Origin: Alnus glutinosa
Lineage: Eukaryota > Streptophyta > Magnoliopsida > Fagales > Betulaceae
Length of the DNA stretch: 64,000 bases
NCBI RefSeq assembly: GCF_958979055.1
Contig: NC_084894.1
Location: 27,351,616-27,415,615, forward strand
Direction: 5' to 3'
Shown piece after piece: positions 22,200-35,040 of the stretch. Under the pieces are notes generated by a model. The model worked only from the letters and a program-made list of their open reading frames with translations. It had not been told where the DNA came from and searched no databases. Every line of letters begins with the position of its first letter. The first letter of the stretch is position 1. A program made the translations under genes and the position numbers.

Positions 22200-25100
22200 T
22201 TAGAAGAAGATAACTTTGCTTTTGAACTCTCATTATGATCATCATTTATATGGAGGGAATGGGGATGTTGTCTATCATCAACATCAACCTCGGCTTCGAC
22301 AACAATATTAGACAAAAGGTGATTAATAACATACAGTATATGTATTTTGTCTCTAGCTTTTAGCAATTGTTAACCAATTACAATAAAAGTTTCGATATAT
22401 CCACGTTAGGATAACCTCAGCCTCACGCACGCCTAAGACCAATAGACCATGTCTTGTTGGACCCTAAATCCGATGGTGTGAAATTTAATCCGGATCTTAT
22501 TCGGCCGACCCGATTCGTTAGCCTATTAATTGACTAATTAATGAAAATTTAAACTTGTACCAATCTTATTTTGATCTATACATATCATAAATGTCTTAGA
22601 ATCTAGCATATATGGATTAACTTTAACCTAATTGAAGAGTCGGAATTATGTCGGCGGGGCGACATGTTCATCGTATGGTCCAGCATAACAACATATGATT
22701 AATTATTGTGGGAGGGGGGGGATAATTAAATTAATGAGTTAAGGGGGTTTGTTAACTCGAGCTTTATGGGGTTAAGTCCCTTTAATTCTGTTCCCACCAA
22801 TCTTTTTTATTAATTTGTTTCTTGTATGGTGTGCGGCTTTAGGTGGTCCATCACCCCTTTAGACACTTAGATTCGATAGTGAAAGTGAAAACCCCACTAA
22901 AGACTTGTCTCGCTTTTGCTAATTAAGTAAATTCTATAATTAAGGACAGAATTAGTCTAAACTTGCAATAAAAGCGGTGAAAAGAAGTTCATAATGCAAT
23001 AATTGATGCAGCAATTAGGGTTCTAAAAAAAAACCACGAAAGCTATTGTTAGAGAAGTTTCCATTGAATTAATCCATTATTTTGTATATTATGTACTGCT
23101 CATAAACGGGCCACTTCAAAATTACTGTATGTTTTCACTTATTTAATTACTACAAGTAATTAATGTAAAACCTTTTGGAAAGAGTGATTTGATCACTGAA
23201 ATGATTAGAATTTATTTCATTATGCCCATGAAGGGTTTATATATGTTGAACACAAGGAGATAATGATTCAAGTTATTTCATATTTCAACATAAAGTCAGA
23301 GATAATTATAGAGATAATCAACATCTTAGCACTATATAAACTTATTCAAATCCTAAAAATTCTATCTAAACAATAAATCTCTTCTAACCAAAGTCAAGAC
23401 AAGATATATATTCCTAGTAGTACTGCTCTAAATTTTTAATTCACTAGCTGATTCATTTACTTTGATTAGATTAGATTAAATTACAAAAGGATCTTAATTA
23501 CTTGGGTCGATCTACTCTAGCTAGTTGAATCGATCTAGATTCATTAGAATTGGAACACGCGTCCTATAACAAGACGACACAAGAAACACGTATCCTAATC
23601 CCAACGGAAACTAAACCCAATTAGCGGAATTCAATTACAAATAGCCTTGTGAATTCAAGAGCATGAGCCATTCATAAAGGTCTGCAGGAAGGAAAGGAAG
23701 AGATCGAATCTAGAAATACCCATGATCACATTCATTCATCCAAATGATGATCCTCTTAATTTTTAATTTTTTTTTTTAAATTATATATTTTTTTTTTGAA
23801 ACTTCTCTTTCATGTATGGAAATGGGTGGTGGTTAATTTACATCATGTTCTTATAAAAAAAAAAAAAAAAAACAAGGCGCACTAAAAATACATCAAACAG
23901 AGATATCCAATATATAGCACACACACACCACAATAATCACTCTTCATCATCTCAAAAATACTCAAAAAATGGCTCACGAAACCCTAGCTGTCGCTATTAT
24001 CCTTTTTGCTTTCTTGCTTTTCATATTATTATTATTATTATGGCCTTAGCTTTAACCTGCTTAGTTCCAACAACCTCACTTTCCCAATTAATCATTAGAC
24101 CTCCCATTATTACTAGAAAAGACACCTACGCCCATTGATCATATTATGCTCCTTCACCCAATAGCAAAGTCTACACGTGGGATAAAAAGCTCTACTTAGC
24201 CCTAGCACCACCACCAAAGGATGTGATCCTTCACCATACTGTAGCCCTGTAGGTCCACTCACTCATTATTCAATCCTCCACGAAGTGTACAATCTGTCTC
24301 TTTGTGTTTTTCTTTGCATGCATTATGTTGTCCTCCTCTACATGCTTTCCATGGATGGATACTTTGGAGCTTATCACTTTCCATAGGGGTGTAGGCCCTT
24401 CCCAAAGCACTTCCCTTGGGGTAGTTTTGATTGTTTGGGGCTCTCTCATTGGGTGTGCCTCCTTCCAATTGGCTTCTTTCCCATCAAACTTATCCTCACC
24501 AAGTGCACATGTTAAAATATGGTCATCATCACACCCCCTTTGCTTGTGTTGTTGCTTCTTGGTATGTTCGAATGGAGTCCACTTAACTAGCTAGGATACA
24601 AACGTACACCAACAAGAAAAGCAAGACCAAAAGAAGACCAAAAAAAATAACCACAATAAGAAATTAAAGAAAGAAGAGTATCTCTACGTACGTACGTACT
24701 CCGACTCTCAAACTAACACTCAATTCGTATTCATTCCTCCGCATCAATGTCTACCCAAACGATCAAAAATTTGCATTGTACCACTTTTGTCCCGTAAAAA
24801 GATAACAATGCCCTTTAAAAAAATAATAATAATTTGTTTTTATTAAATTTTGATTAAGGGTATTTTTGTCATGTGTAGAACATTGCAAATTGAACGTTTA
24901 TTTGGGAAGGGTATGTGCATTTTTTCCCTAAAAATAAATAGGAAACAGAGGGAGGAATGATTTTTACTGCCACATCATTTCAGTTGTATAACAATCTACT
25001 AAAATATATTATTACTTTATTTTTTATGTTAAGTTATTTTCCATCTTAAGCCTCGATTTAGTATCCTTGTAGGTATGTAGCCCTAAAGGCACTTCACAGT

Positions 25101-25676
25101 GATGAACGTAGGCCCTTAAGATTGAAGCTAGCACTCCAAAATTTCGTATCTTTATTTTTTTTTTTATCTTAATTTTGCTTCTTTTTTTTTTTTTTTGTTT
25201 TTTTATCTTTATTTTTTTTTTATCTTAATTTTTTAGGAGTATAAATTTTTGGGACATATAACTGGTAGTTTAATACAATATAAGAGCAGATGTCTTGAGT
25301 TTGAACCATAATTTCACATTTCACTCTTCATTTCAGTTAAAAATTAATATTCTTATACCTACCACTATTTTACAACTTGATAATACTTGTAAGCGGCCTT
25401 TTGTGCTCATAGTTGGTATAAGATAGTTCAAGAACATATTGCTGTATTTCCATCCAAAATTCCATGATTTGGGATGGAAAATTCAATCTATATGGGACTG
25501 ACTAATGGAAGTGGAGATGAAAGGCATTAACTCATATTATGTAATCCCAATACACTAATTAGAAGTCAAGACCAGTACGCAACCTTGCCATTTGTGCACA
25601 TATCAGGGGCATTCAGGAAAGGATTTCCTAGTCCAATTTACTAAACAACCCTTCTTGGGAGAAAAAAAAAAAAAAA
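22200..25676. other. Gene-free stretch, possible decayed coding remnant near 24 kb
   Basis: No gene could be supported. Between about 23968 and 24590 an ATG-led hydrophobic reading (MAHETLAVAIILFAFLLF) and later Cys/Leu-rich pieces suggest a broken membrane-protein gene. Stops interrupt it and I could not assign a family. The rest is AT-rich spacer with poly-A and poly-T runs and short SINE-like fragments (25260-25350). Confidence 0.35.
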
Positions 25677-26100
25677 GACTTCATTTATAACTTCTAAACG
25701 TTGACTCCTTTTGAAATAAGGTATTTAAACTTTAAAGCATATCAATCTAGGGTATTTATTTTTCAAAAATTTTTAATCTCAGTTATCCGTTAGAATTTTT
25801 CATTAAATTCTGTCTAAATTCCCAAAATACCCTTCATTTTTTTTAGGAAAAGGAAGGGAAAAAATTGTTAGGATTTAAGTGTTGGTTATTATAATTTAAC
25901 GGAATTTGTCAAAAATACCGATGCCTGAATCTTTGAAAATTTTGAGAATTTTGATAAGATTTAACGAAAAAAATTTTAACAGAGTACTGAGATTGAAGCT
26001 TCCTTCAAAATGAATACCCTAAATTGAAACGTTTTAAAGTTTAGATATATTCTTTCAAATTAAAGAGGTGAAAATTAAGGCTTATAAATGAAGTTTTGTG
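25677..26100. mobile_element. Palindromic foldback element, about 420 bp
   Basis: The left arm starts gacttcatttataacttcta and the right arm, in reverse, reads acttcatttataagccttaa. Further matching pieces ('aaactttaaa', 'agggtattta.ttt', 'aatctcagt.') occur in the same order along both arms. Divergence between the arms is substantial, so it is old. No coding region. Confidence 0.6.
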
Positions 26101-26715
26101 TATTTTTTTTTTTTTTTTTTGTCCAATTTCCTTCCCAGACATTTTGGCCGGAAGGCAGGATGCACATATTTGATGATTATTAATTGATGCTGAAATCTGT
26201 CCGGCTAATGTTAGGGGGAAGAACTTCAAATTAATTATAGGAAAAAAATGGTTTAGAGGTCGGTTAGGACTTGCCGATGAGATATTTCCGATGTCTAAAT
26301 CAGTTGAAAATTATAAGATATGGTATCAAATCACAATTAACGAATCAAAACTTTAATGCTACAAATGGGGGCAAAGACAAAGAGAAATAATAGATAGGAT
26401 GTGATAACAATTAACAAATATAGATTCGTTATCCAGATAGGGTTGGCAAATCAAGCCTATATTTGAATGAGTTTGGCTCTTCTGCACCTGATTTTTGCAA
26501 CAGAAGTTGCAATCTGATATTATTGATTGATTTTTAAGGGTGAGTTGACGTTCTATTTAAAGTTTGTATCAATTGATCTCAAAGCCAGCCACCATGTCGA
26601 ATATGGGATTAAATGCACTTCTTTGAGTATGAGATTGAATAGGCCATTGCTTTGTTGTTGAATTATGGAGGCGGCGACTTATAAGTTGGATTAAAATGTA
26701 TTGGTATTATGTATA

Positions 26716-26859
26716 GGGAAAATGTTAGATTTACAACACCAATACAACAACTGTACAACAATCCCTCACATGAGGGTGGGTCCCACATACTGGGGCCCAC
26801 CCTCATGTAAGGGGTTGTTGTACAACTGTTGTATTGGTGTTGTACAAGAATCAAATCCC
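26716..26859. mobile_element. Mutator-type MITE, 144 bp, perfect 9-bp target duplication
   Basis: TTATGTATA occurs at 26707-26715 and again at 26860-26868. The element is a near-perfect hairpin: 'caccaatacaacaactgtac' faces 'gtacaactgttgtattggtg', and 'cctcacatgagggtgggtcc' faces 'ggcccaccctcatgtaaggg'. Related to the copy at 17474-17605. Both strands show open frames only because the sequence is palindromic. Confidence 0.88.
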
Positions 26860-27291
26860 TTATGTATATGCATAATATTAAGTCATTGAATGCTGATAGA
26901 TAAGTGAAGCCGCCAAAATAGAAAATGGCTACCATCGAGTCAATGTCGATAGAGTGGGTCGCCATGGACGTCAGTTGCAGTCATTGTGAAGCATGTGAGC
27001 TGGTTTTCAAGAGGTGAGTTATATCTAAAGTTTGTATCAGTATCAAAATTAGAGAAAAAATGTTTTCCTTCAAAATGAGTCGGAAAAAATTTCTCAAATT
27101 CAATCTACTAAATTAGCGTCTGTCCTTAAGCACGAGATTCTTGCATCCATTTTTATATTCAAAGGACATATGTCATGTCTTATGTTAATCATATAAAAAA
27201 AAAAAATGCATGTAAAAATCACATGCTTTAAAAACATATACTAATTTAATAAACTAAATTAGAAGAATTTTTTCTAACCCAATTTAAATGA

Positions 27292-27929
27292 GGGATAATT
27301 GCACCATTGGTCCATGTGGTATGCCATAATTACTTTTCACTCCCTATGATTTAAAAAGTTCATGGGAGATCCCTGTGCTATGCAATAATTACGTTTTACT
27401 CCCTAGGTCGATTTTCCGTCCACCATTTTGACGGAATCTGTTAGCTCTACACGTCAGCGCCACGTGTTATCAATAAGATGGCGACACGTGTCCATCTTAA
27501 TAAAAAAAATAAAAATTTATTAAAAAATAAATAAAAATTCTTATTTTTTTAAAAACAAAAAACAAACAGAAAAAAGGAAAAGAAAAGAAAAAGGGGAAGC
27601 AAGGGGTGGCCTGGCCGCCCCCAGCCACCCCTTGCTGCTTTTTTTTTTTAAGTTTTTTTTTTTTTTTGAATTTGAATTTTTTTAAAAAAATTAAGTTTAT
27701 TTATTTATTTTTTAATAAATTTATATTTTTTATTAAGATGGACACGTGTCGCCATTTTATTGGCGACACGTGGCATTTGACGGAATCTGTTAAAAAATAT
27801 AACAGAATTTGACACTAGGGATCGATTTGTAATTATTGCATAGTACAAGGACTTCCCATAAACTTTTTAAACCATAGGGAGTGAAAAAGAATTATGACAT
27901 ATTACAAAGACCAACGGTGCAATTATCCC
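27292..27929. mobile_element. Palindromic foldback element with GC-rich core, copy 2
   Basis: It starts gggataattgcaccattggt and ends accggtgcaattatccc-like (actual end caacggtgcaattatccc). The flanks tttaaatga and tttaaataa agree at 8 of 9. The arms contain 'ggcgacacgtg' and 'ctgttaaaaaatataacaga'-type segments, and the centre has 'aaggggtggcctggccgccc'. It is the same family as 14839-15521, with a shorter core. No transposase. Confidence 0.78.
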
Positions 27930-28329
27930 TTTAAATAAAAATTTTATTCAATTGGAGGGTCTGCAGTATACATTTTCTTCACTCCTGATTGAAACAGTTG
28001 GGCCTATGTACTCCTTGCTGAATTTATGTGTCAGGGTCTCACGGCTTGAATTTAGGCCTTGTCGACCATTTTAGCCCTAAGCTTGTTTAAGCGAGTCTTC
28101 TGCCAGCCCTTCAATACCAGGCTTTTCTGGTAATATGGCATAAGAGCTCTGTTTCGCAGTGGAGGATCGTTGCTGGGTTCAGATTGGTCTTTGGGTTGGG
28201 TAATGGCGGGTTTGGTTTGGGCAAGCAGATAGTATTCAACCCGGACTTGGAAAGGGATGAAAGCCTTTCTTTACACGGCTCCAGCCCATTTGATAATATC
28301 TCATAAACATTTTTTTTTGCCATCGTAGT

Positions 28330-28860
28330 TAGAGGTGAAAATATGGGCGGATAATAACTGTCCGCATATACTATTCGCACCTAAGCGCTATATGCATATG
28401 CGGATACGGATAGTGAGTTTAGGGTATGCGGATGCGGTTAAAAAATTGCATCCGCATCCTCTTTATATATAATATATATTTAAATAAATTCATTAAAACG
28501 ACATTGTTTTGAATTTAGTAAGTTTATGACATTTAGGTTGTGTTATGTTTTTTTTCACTATCATCTCAAAGTTATACCTCATTACATTTACTCTTTTTTT
28601 TTTTTTGGATAATCCAAATCCCGATTACTCTACAAGACAATAACCCTCTATGGCTGATAATCGTGAATTGTGTAACAAGTAAAATCTTAAATTATTTAAG
28701 TTTGCATATAGTAATAACTGCATTACTTAATATTGCATATAGATTTAGATAATAATCCAAAACGCTCATTACCTCATATGCAGATAACGAATAATAACCA
28801 CAACATCAACGTGAATTTAAATATTGCTAATAACGCATCCGCATTCTTTTATCCATAATC
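28330..28860. repeat. Probable hAT-like MITE with 'gcggat' subterminal repeats
   Basis: The block opens 'agaggtgaaaatatgggcgg' and repeats gcggat/atccgc near both ends ('tatgcggatgcggtt', 'cgcatccgcattcttttatc'). Multiple short subterminal motifs in an AT-rich body are typical of non-autonomous hAT elements. Exact termini and target duplications were not resolved. Confidence 0.4.
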
Positions 28861-29351
28861 GTAATCCTTCTCTTCCTGATACCTTTAAAGTCAACTTTGA
28901 TGTGGTTATAAAGTCATCTGTGTTGTTACTAGGCATATCTCCGCCATTGATGCTGCTAGTATGGCTCAAGTCGCTCTTTTAGCCACTCAATCAACCGCTT
29001 AATTTGAGGGTTTATTCACTCACTTTTGAAGGGGATGCTTTAAACATCATTCTTGCTATTCATAATCTCTTTTCAATGATTGAAATTTTGCTTCCATTAT
29101 TTTGAATATCAACTTTAACTTGCTTGCTTTTCTTAGTTAGAAAGCTAGTGAAGTTTCAAGAAGTGCTAATTTCAGAGTATATTGTTTAGCTAGATGAGTA
29201 GCTACCAAACTCGTGTTTGGAAGCATTCTCAACCAATTTGGAATTGGATGTTTTCTTTGGAATCTTTTACTTTGTTGTGTTTTCTTACTTGGTTTCTGCA
29301 TGTATCTTTTTGTCGATGTATTTCCCTTATTTCAAGATGTATATGCTTAAG

Positions 29352-29521
29352 AGTAATGCTACATATTATTTATTTATTTTCTTTTTATCCCATCAAATTT
29401 GATGTAACTTTTAAAATTATCATTAGATTTGTGATATATTACTTTTGAATTTTGATCAAATGATGATTTTAAAAGTTATATCAACTTTGAAAGAATAAAA
29501 AAAATAATATGTAGCATTACT
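29352..29521. mobile_element. MITE, about 170 bp
   Basis: The termini agtaatgctacatattatt and aataatatgtagcattact are exact reverse complements (19 bp). Inner arms 'aacttttaaaattatcatt' and 'atgatgattttaaaagtt' also pair. Flanks atgcttaa and atgtttaa are similar but not identical. Confidence 0.7.
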
Positions 29522-31250
29522 GAATGTTTAAACATGTAAAAATGGCGTTTGTTGTTTAAATTATCTAAAATCCCTTGTCCTTTTACATGTTTATAATTCT
29601 TGAAACTGTTGTTATACTCTAATGGTTATACTTTGATATTTGAATTTAAGTTTTTACGAGACATAAGATATATATATTCCTTTAATAGATTATTCTCTTG
29701 ACCAATGCTTATAAATTTTTACATGTTAGTTAGTAATAGTTAAATCACCATTTTTTCTAAAAATATAAGTGAATAAAAATGGATGAATTTAATTATTTAA
29801 TTTATATTCTATCAGTAATTGATAAATTTTCTAAAATTTTAGGGAGACATAATTTCAATTGAGATTCCCATATGTAATCATATATCATATATATATATAA
29901 GCCGAGTTCTTCCACAGAATGACATAGAATGGTGACACATGACATGAACCCATATTTTTTAGTGACTAAGCCCGTCTTTTAAATACTGAACCGGTCTTTT
30001 AAATAAAATTGAACCGGTCTATTTAATATATATCTCTCTCTCTCTATTAATGATGCAATTAATCTCTCTATCAATTAATGATACAATTAAAGGTGTTTCT
30101 TTAGTATTTTATATTTTTGGTTGAAATCTAAATATGTTTCCATTTTGTTTGTGAAATTTTTGGTTGAGCAATTCTTCATTTGAATGTTAGGAGTTTTTTT
30201 TTTTTTTGTTCATTTGCTTTTTCGAATGATCAGAATTATATAGGATTGAAATATAATAAATATTACATCGACAATAAAAAAAATTCCTGCTAATTTTCTA
30301 TTTTATGCTTTGATAATTAAAATCATGATTTTCTTCTTGCTATTTTTCTTCTTCATACTTATTTTCATTCTAAATTACACCTATTGGAACAAAGATTTTA
30401 ATATGTTTTAATTTATATGAATTAAACTAAAAATAAGGGTCTTATGTTTTAATTCATTTGAATGTTTTATGAGATATTTGTTTTTTCTTTTATGTGATTT
30501 ATTCGATTTTCACTTACTTTTTTGAAGTGTTATTCTGCTTTTGAAAGCCAAAAAAGGCAAAATTTTATTTGATTATTGTGCACAAAAAGAATAGAAATGC
30601 TTTTAAAACACTAAAGAGTTAATTAAACATTAAATTTGAAACGCTTTTTTTTTTTTTTTTTTTTTAATGTTAAAAATTATATGAATTTTATTTTTATTGA
30701 AACATAATAGGTATGTATCATACTAACAATATCATAGATTCCTACTATTAATACTGACACAAATTTATTAGATAGACGAAATGAAACTCGCCTTGTTGTA
30801 TTCGGGCAGCTCAAACTCACCTGCTCCGACTGCACGACCACCTGTGCGAAATCATTGAAATTCCGTTGCAGTCTCTTTCCAATGGCTAAATACCAAAGAG
30901 GCAAAAAGCCTGCAATGGCTGTCCGTCAATCTGATCAGGTGCAACGTATGATCGATTACTTAGCAATATGTATATGGGTCCCCTAGTACTACATGTCTAT
31001 TATTTTACTTATACACTAAGATATTAAAAAAAAAAAAAAAACAAAAAAAAAGGTGAAAAAAAAGAGAATAGGAGAGCTCCAAAATGTCAAAATCGTTATT
31101 TTATAAATGCGAGAAAGAAAAAAAATTAAAGGGTCCATTATTTTTTTTAACAAAATATTTTTATTATATATATATTAATTTTATTATCCATTTGCTAATT
31201 TTTCTTTCCTTCTCTCTTTATTTATTTTTTTAATTTAATTTATTTATTTT
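29522..31250. other. AT-rich spacer, no gene seen
   Basis: No exon chain, RNA gene or clear repeat could be defined. A GC-richer patch at 30780-30940 contains a 75-residue minus-strand open frame that I do not recognise. Confidence 0.4.
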
Positions 31251-31254
31251 AAAA

Positions 31255-31795
31255 AAATTATTAAATTGATCATCGTGGTTTACAGAATATTGGGCAATGG
31301 GGTATTGACGTATTGTCTTGTATCAAGCTGGTTCTTTCTACCACTTTTCGGTTAGTTTTTGTTGACGGAGATTTTGACACGTCAGCATATGTCTATGTAA
31401 GTGCCAATATCATCTAGCCACATAGGTTAATTGCTTGTTCAATTTGACACGTGGCAAAAAAAATGAAAAGAAAAAGAAAAGACAAATATAACGGCTACTG
31501 GAGGTGGGGTTACTTGACGGCCCCAAATTTAACATTTGAGAGCTGAGCGACCAAATCACCCTCAGTCAGGTTGCTGCATCCCACTCCTCCTTTCTTTTTC
31601 TTTTTTTTTTTTTTAACAAATTAATTAATTTATTTTAGTATTTTCCTTTTTTAATTTTTAATTTTTTTGCTTTTTTTGTGACGGGTGATGTAGACATATG
31701 CGGATGTGTCACGGTCTTCGTCAACAAAACCTAAAAGAAGTTAAGACGGAGGTATTAGTTTGATGTGAGAAGACACCCACAGGTAAATCTCAAGA
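31255..31795. mobile_element. Diverged palindromic element
   Basis: The left arm 'ggttagtttttgttgacgga' and 'cagcatatgtctatgt' find reverse-complement partners on the right ('cttcgtcaacaaaacct', 'gtagacatatgcggatg'). The spacing around an AT-rich centre matches a foldback transposon of about 540 bp. Ends are imprecise. Confidence 0.5.
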
Positions 31796-32584
31796 ATCGT
31801 ATTTATGCCTTCTATTTATTTTCTCTAAAACAACCTTTGGAGTAATGGTATTATTAATAATGTAAAATGATGCTTCTAAGAAATAAAAAGCCTTAAAAAC
31901 AAAAAAAAGAAAAGAAAAGAAAAATGATGCTTTTAAGAAAGAAAAATACGTTGAAAAAATGAGTAGGTTATTCTTTACACCCACTCATCACACTTATTTT
32001 ACATTGGTTTGTTTTTCAAGTAGTTGATATGAGAAATCATTTAAAACACTGTAAACACGTCACGTTAACCGGTGTCAAATGGGTGCGAAGATCGAGTAAT
32101 ATTATTCATTTATTACATTCATTTCACACTGGTTGAGGTAATGTATTTTAAGTGGCTGACTCGTGAAGATACTTAAAACATGCCATATTAACAATGTAAA
32201 ATTAGTGTGATAAACGAGTGTGAAGAGTAGTATTGGCCACCCACTCTCATTTTTAATTTTTTAACAATCATAAAAATTTATTGATGTGATATAAAAATGA
32301 TTTTTTTTTTTTTTTTTGACTTTTTTGTAAAAGAAAAGTGAAAAAAGTTGTTTGGCAATGTGAAGAAAAAAAATTGATTGATGTGATAAGAATTTTAAAT
32401 AAAAATCTATTAATGTGATATAAAGGCAAAATAAATTTTAAATTTTTTTGTGAGAAAAAAGTTAAGAAAGTTATTTAGTAATGTAAAAATAAGTTTGACT
32501 TTTTTTTTTTCTTTTTTTTTTTTAAGCGAGAAAAATAAAATATGGAAAAAAGAGTGGGTTGCTTAAGCCTTTTGTTTTCTACCA

Positions 32585-32588
<4 letters not shown>

Positions 32589-32663
<75 letters not shown>
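32589..32663. repeat. (AT)n microsatellite, about 75 bp
   Basis: An uninterrupted AT dinucleotide run. It generates a spurious isoleucine/tyrosine-repeat open frame on the minus strand. Confidence 0.95.
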
Positions 32664-32670
<7 letters not shown>

Positions 32671-32956
32671 CTCAAAATACTCAAAACTAATTTCACCTTA
32701 ATATCAAATCAAAACATTTTTTTCAAATAAAAAAACAAAAAAATACTCTCTAAATTTTGTTGTCAAAAGAACTCGTTCCTTTATGATTTCATTAGGCCTT
32801 TTAATTACAAAAACTCCTTAGTGATTTCATACAATAGCTAAAGAAACGATGAACAACCGTATTCACCAATAAAATCTTTCACTATTACTTCTCTATCAAT
32901 GATAGATAAACTCTGACCAATATTACGTTATTTTAATATAATTTCAAAATAGTGTA

Positions 32957-32964
<8 letters not shown>

Positions 32965-32996
<32 letters not shown>
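32965..32996. repeat. (CT)n run upstream of the BAG gene
   Basis: Sixteen CT units lie about 210 bases upstream of the BAG start codon and just before a TATA-like box. CT/GA runs near plant promoters can bind GAGA-type factors; a function here is inference. Confidence 0.85.
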
Positions 32997-32998
<2 letters not shown>

Positions 32999-33006
32999 CC
33001 AACTTC

Positions 33007-33014
33007 TATAAAGG
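33007..33014 (+). promoter_or_regulatory. TATA-like box of the BAG gene
   Basis: TATAAAGG lies 190 bases upstream of the ATG and directly after the CT run. Position and sequence are plausible for a core promoter, without further support. Confidence 0.35.
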
Positions 33015-33204
33015 CTTAACCGACCAACCGCTAGCTGTTAATTAGTCTGGGTTGGGAGTTACGTTCCTATCCTAAAGTCTCTTTAGTTTTTCTTACTCTA
33101 CCCGCTTGCCAACACAGACCCTTCTCACCTCTCTCTACCAACTTCACCTTTTTCTTTTTTCTTTTTCTTTGAGTACTCCATGATTTAAATCTTGTTTGGT
33201 GACC

Positions 33205-35040
33205 ATGAAAAGATCAACTTCAAAGGGTACTGTAATGAATAATGGGTTTAATAGGGAGATAGGTTGGGAGCTCAGGCCTGGTGGTATGCTTGTTCAAAAG
33301 AGAGACATTGGGGATGCATCTTCTGGGACTATGATCAAGATCAAGGTCTCCCATGGTTCTTATCACCATGATATCACTGTCCCTGCCCAATCCACTTTTG
33401 GTAATCTTCAGATTGTATTAGTTTCTGGGTTCCTGTTGTGTTGCTCTATTTGTTACAAATTTTGTGAGCATTTTTGCATTGCTTTGTTGGGTGAAATGGT
33501 TCATGTGCATTTCCTAGTTTGGTGTATCTCGTTTTCAGCTGTTGAGTCTTTGTTTGATGGAAAATTAGAGAAGTGGGTCATTGCCATAAAAGCTACTTTT
33601 GGTAATTTTGTCCTGCATTTTAGTAAATTCTTTGATAAAAGTCAAAGGGAAAGGAGTTATTTATAGCATTTACCCTTCTAATTCAAGGTAATTGACTCTT
33701 AAAGTTAGCCTTTTGAGATATAGTAATTATATGTTTGGTGTTTGCTTTATCTATTTTTCCATGTAGTTTTCCTTTCTCTATTAAACCCATTACTTGGTTT
33801 GTTGGATTTTGGCTGCAACAATTGTAATTACCCAGTTCTGAAATTGATGATCAAATGCTATTTCTGGTTAAATGAAAGGGGATTTGAAAAGGGTTCTTGC
33901 CCATGAGACTGGTCTGCAGCCTAAGGAGCAAAGGCTGTTGTTTAGAGGGAAAGAAAAGGAGGATGAGGAATGCCTGCACATGGCAGGTGTAAAAGATATG
34001 TCTAAAGTAATGCTGTTGGAGGACCCAGCTAGCAGAGAGAGGAAGCTTGAGGAGATGAGGAGAAATCAATGTGTGCTGAAGGCCTATGAGGCAGTCGCCA
34101 ATGTGAAAGCAGAAGTTGACAAGCTCTCTGAGAAGGTTGTTGCTTTGGAGGCAGCTGTCAGAGGTGGCACCAAGGTCGAAGATAAGGAATTTGTGGTCTT
34201 GACAGAGTTGCTCATGATGCAGTTGCTTAAATTGGATTCAACTGAGGCTGATGGAGAGGCAAAAGTTCAGAGGCGGATTGAGGTATGTGATTATCGACAG
34301 TCATTGAAAATTGTGTTGTTTGGTTGGTTGCTGTGTCAGAATTTCAGAATTCAGGACAGGCTTTTAAGAGCTTAATGAACCAGTAAGAGAAATGAGATAT
34401 TTTTCTACTTTTTGTTGATCAGCAGTGTCTAGGTGATTTAAAAACCCTTATCCATAAACATTGTTGCTTATAATACCTTAGTACTTCCTAGGGTGATTAG
34501 TAACTCTAACACTCCGGAAAGTTAGTCTTTAATTAAAAAATATGAATTACTCACATACATGGGTTGATTATAAAAAGAAACTCACGAGTAGGGTTTTTTA
34601 TCAAGTAAAATTGTGTTTTATAAATGAATTTAAGAAATTAATTATAACTTGATTAGTCTTTCTAGAGTAAGAGCACATATGTGGCCAGCTCAGTAACAAC
34701 CGCTTAAACTGAGATTCTTGCTGCAAATCATTTCTCAGAAAAAATGAAAACAGCAAATTAGATATAACGAACGAGACTTTTTAACTGTCATGTATATGCT
34801 AAATTGATGACAGCAACGTGAAACTGAAAATTTGTTGCACAGGTTCGTCGAGTCCAGAGCTTTGTAGACACACTTGACAGTCTAAAGGCAAGAAACTCTA
34901 ATCCCTTCAGCAGCAGTAAGGATGCGGTGTCAGTCGCCACCAGATGGGAGACGTTTGAGTTGGGAGTGGGGAGCCTGTGCGCCCCAACACCACCGCAATC
35001 TTCTACCAAAATAACACAGGACTGGGAAGTGTTTGATTGA
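33205..35040 (+). CDS. BAG1: BAG-family co-chaperone, BAG1/BAG2-like
   Basis: Three exons: 33205-33400, 33879-34282 and 34843-35040, all GT..AG; the product is 265 residues. Plant BAG1-4 proteins use a BAG domain to bind the HSP70 ATPase domain and act as nucleotide-exchange cofactors; the ubiquitin-like domain can direct clients to the proteasome (family knowledge). The N-terminus carries the group motif WELRPGGMLVQ (21-31). A ubiquitin-like domain spans about 44-114 (IKIKVSHGS.. to DMSKVMLLED). The BAG helices lie at about 133-213 (KAYEAVANVKAEVDKLSEKV ... QLLKLDSIE-type core, here QLLKLDSTEADGEAKVQRR). The tail TQDWEVFD matches the group. The start is the ATG in ACCATGAAA; an upstream in-frame TTG was not used. 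Similarity is closer to BAG1/2 than BAG4 as recalled; the exact paralogue is uncertain. Confidence 0.92.

Larger units (their letters stand above)
31796..33006. other. Spacer and BAG-gene upstream region
   Basis: This holds AT-rich sequence with a degenerate direct repeat around 31970-32230 ('cattggtt..agtggctga' phrases), a 75-bp (TA)n run and a (CT)n run ahead of the BAG gene. No gene is seen. Confidence 0.45.

Noticed and set aside
23968-24594. Possible membrane-protein gene
   Set aside because: The hydrophobic ATG-led frame stops after about 26 residues and later pieces are in different frames; no family could be named, so it is only noted as a possible remnant.
32475-32696. Ile/Tyr repeat protein on the minus strand
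   Set aside because: It is the translation of the (AT)n microsatellite.
33196-33204. Longer N-terminus for the BAG protein (three residues upstream)
   Set aside because: The upstream codon is TTG, not ATG; the ATG at 33205 has a good context and fits the family start.
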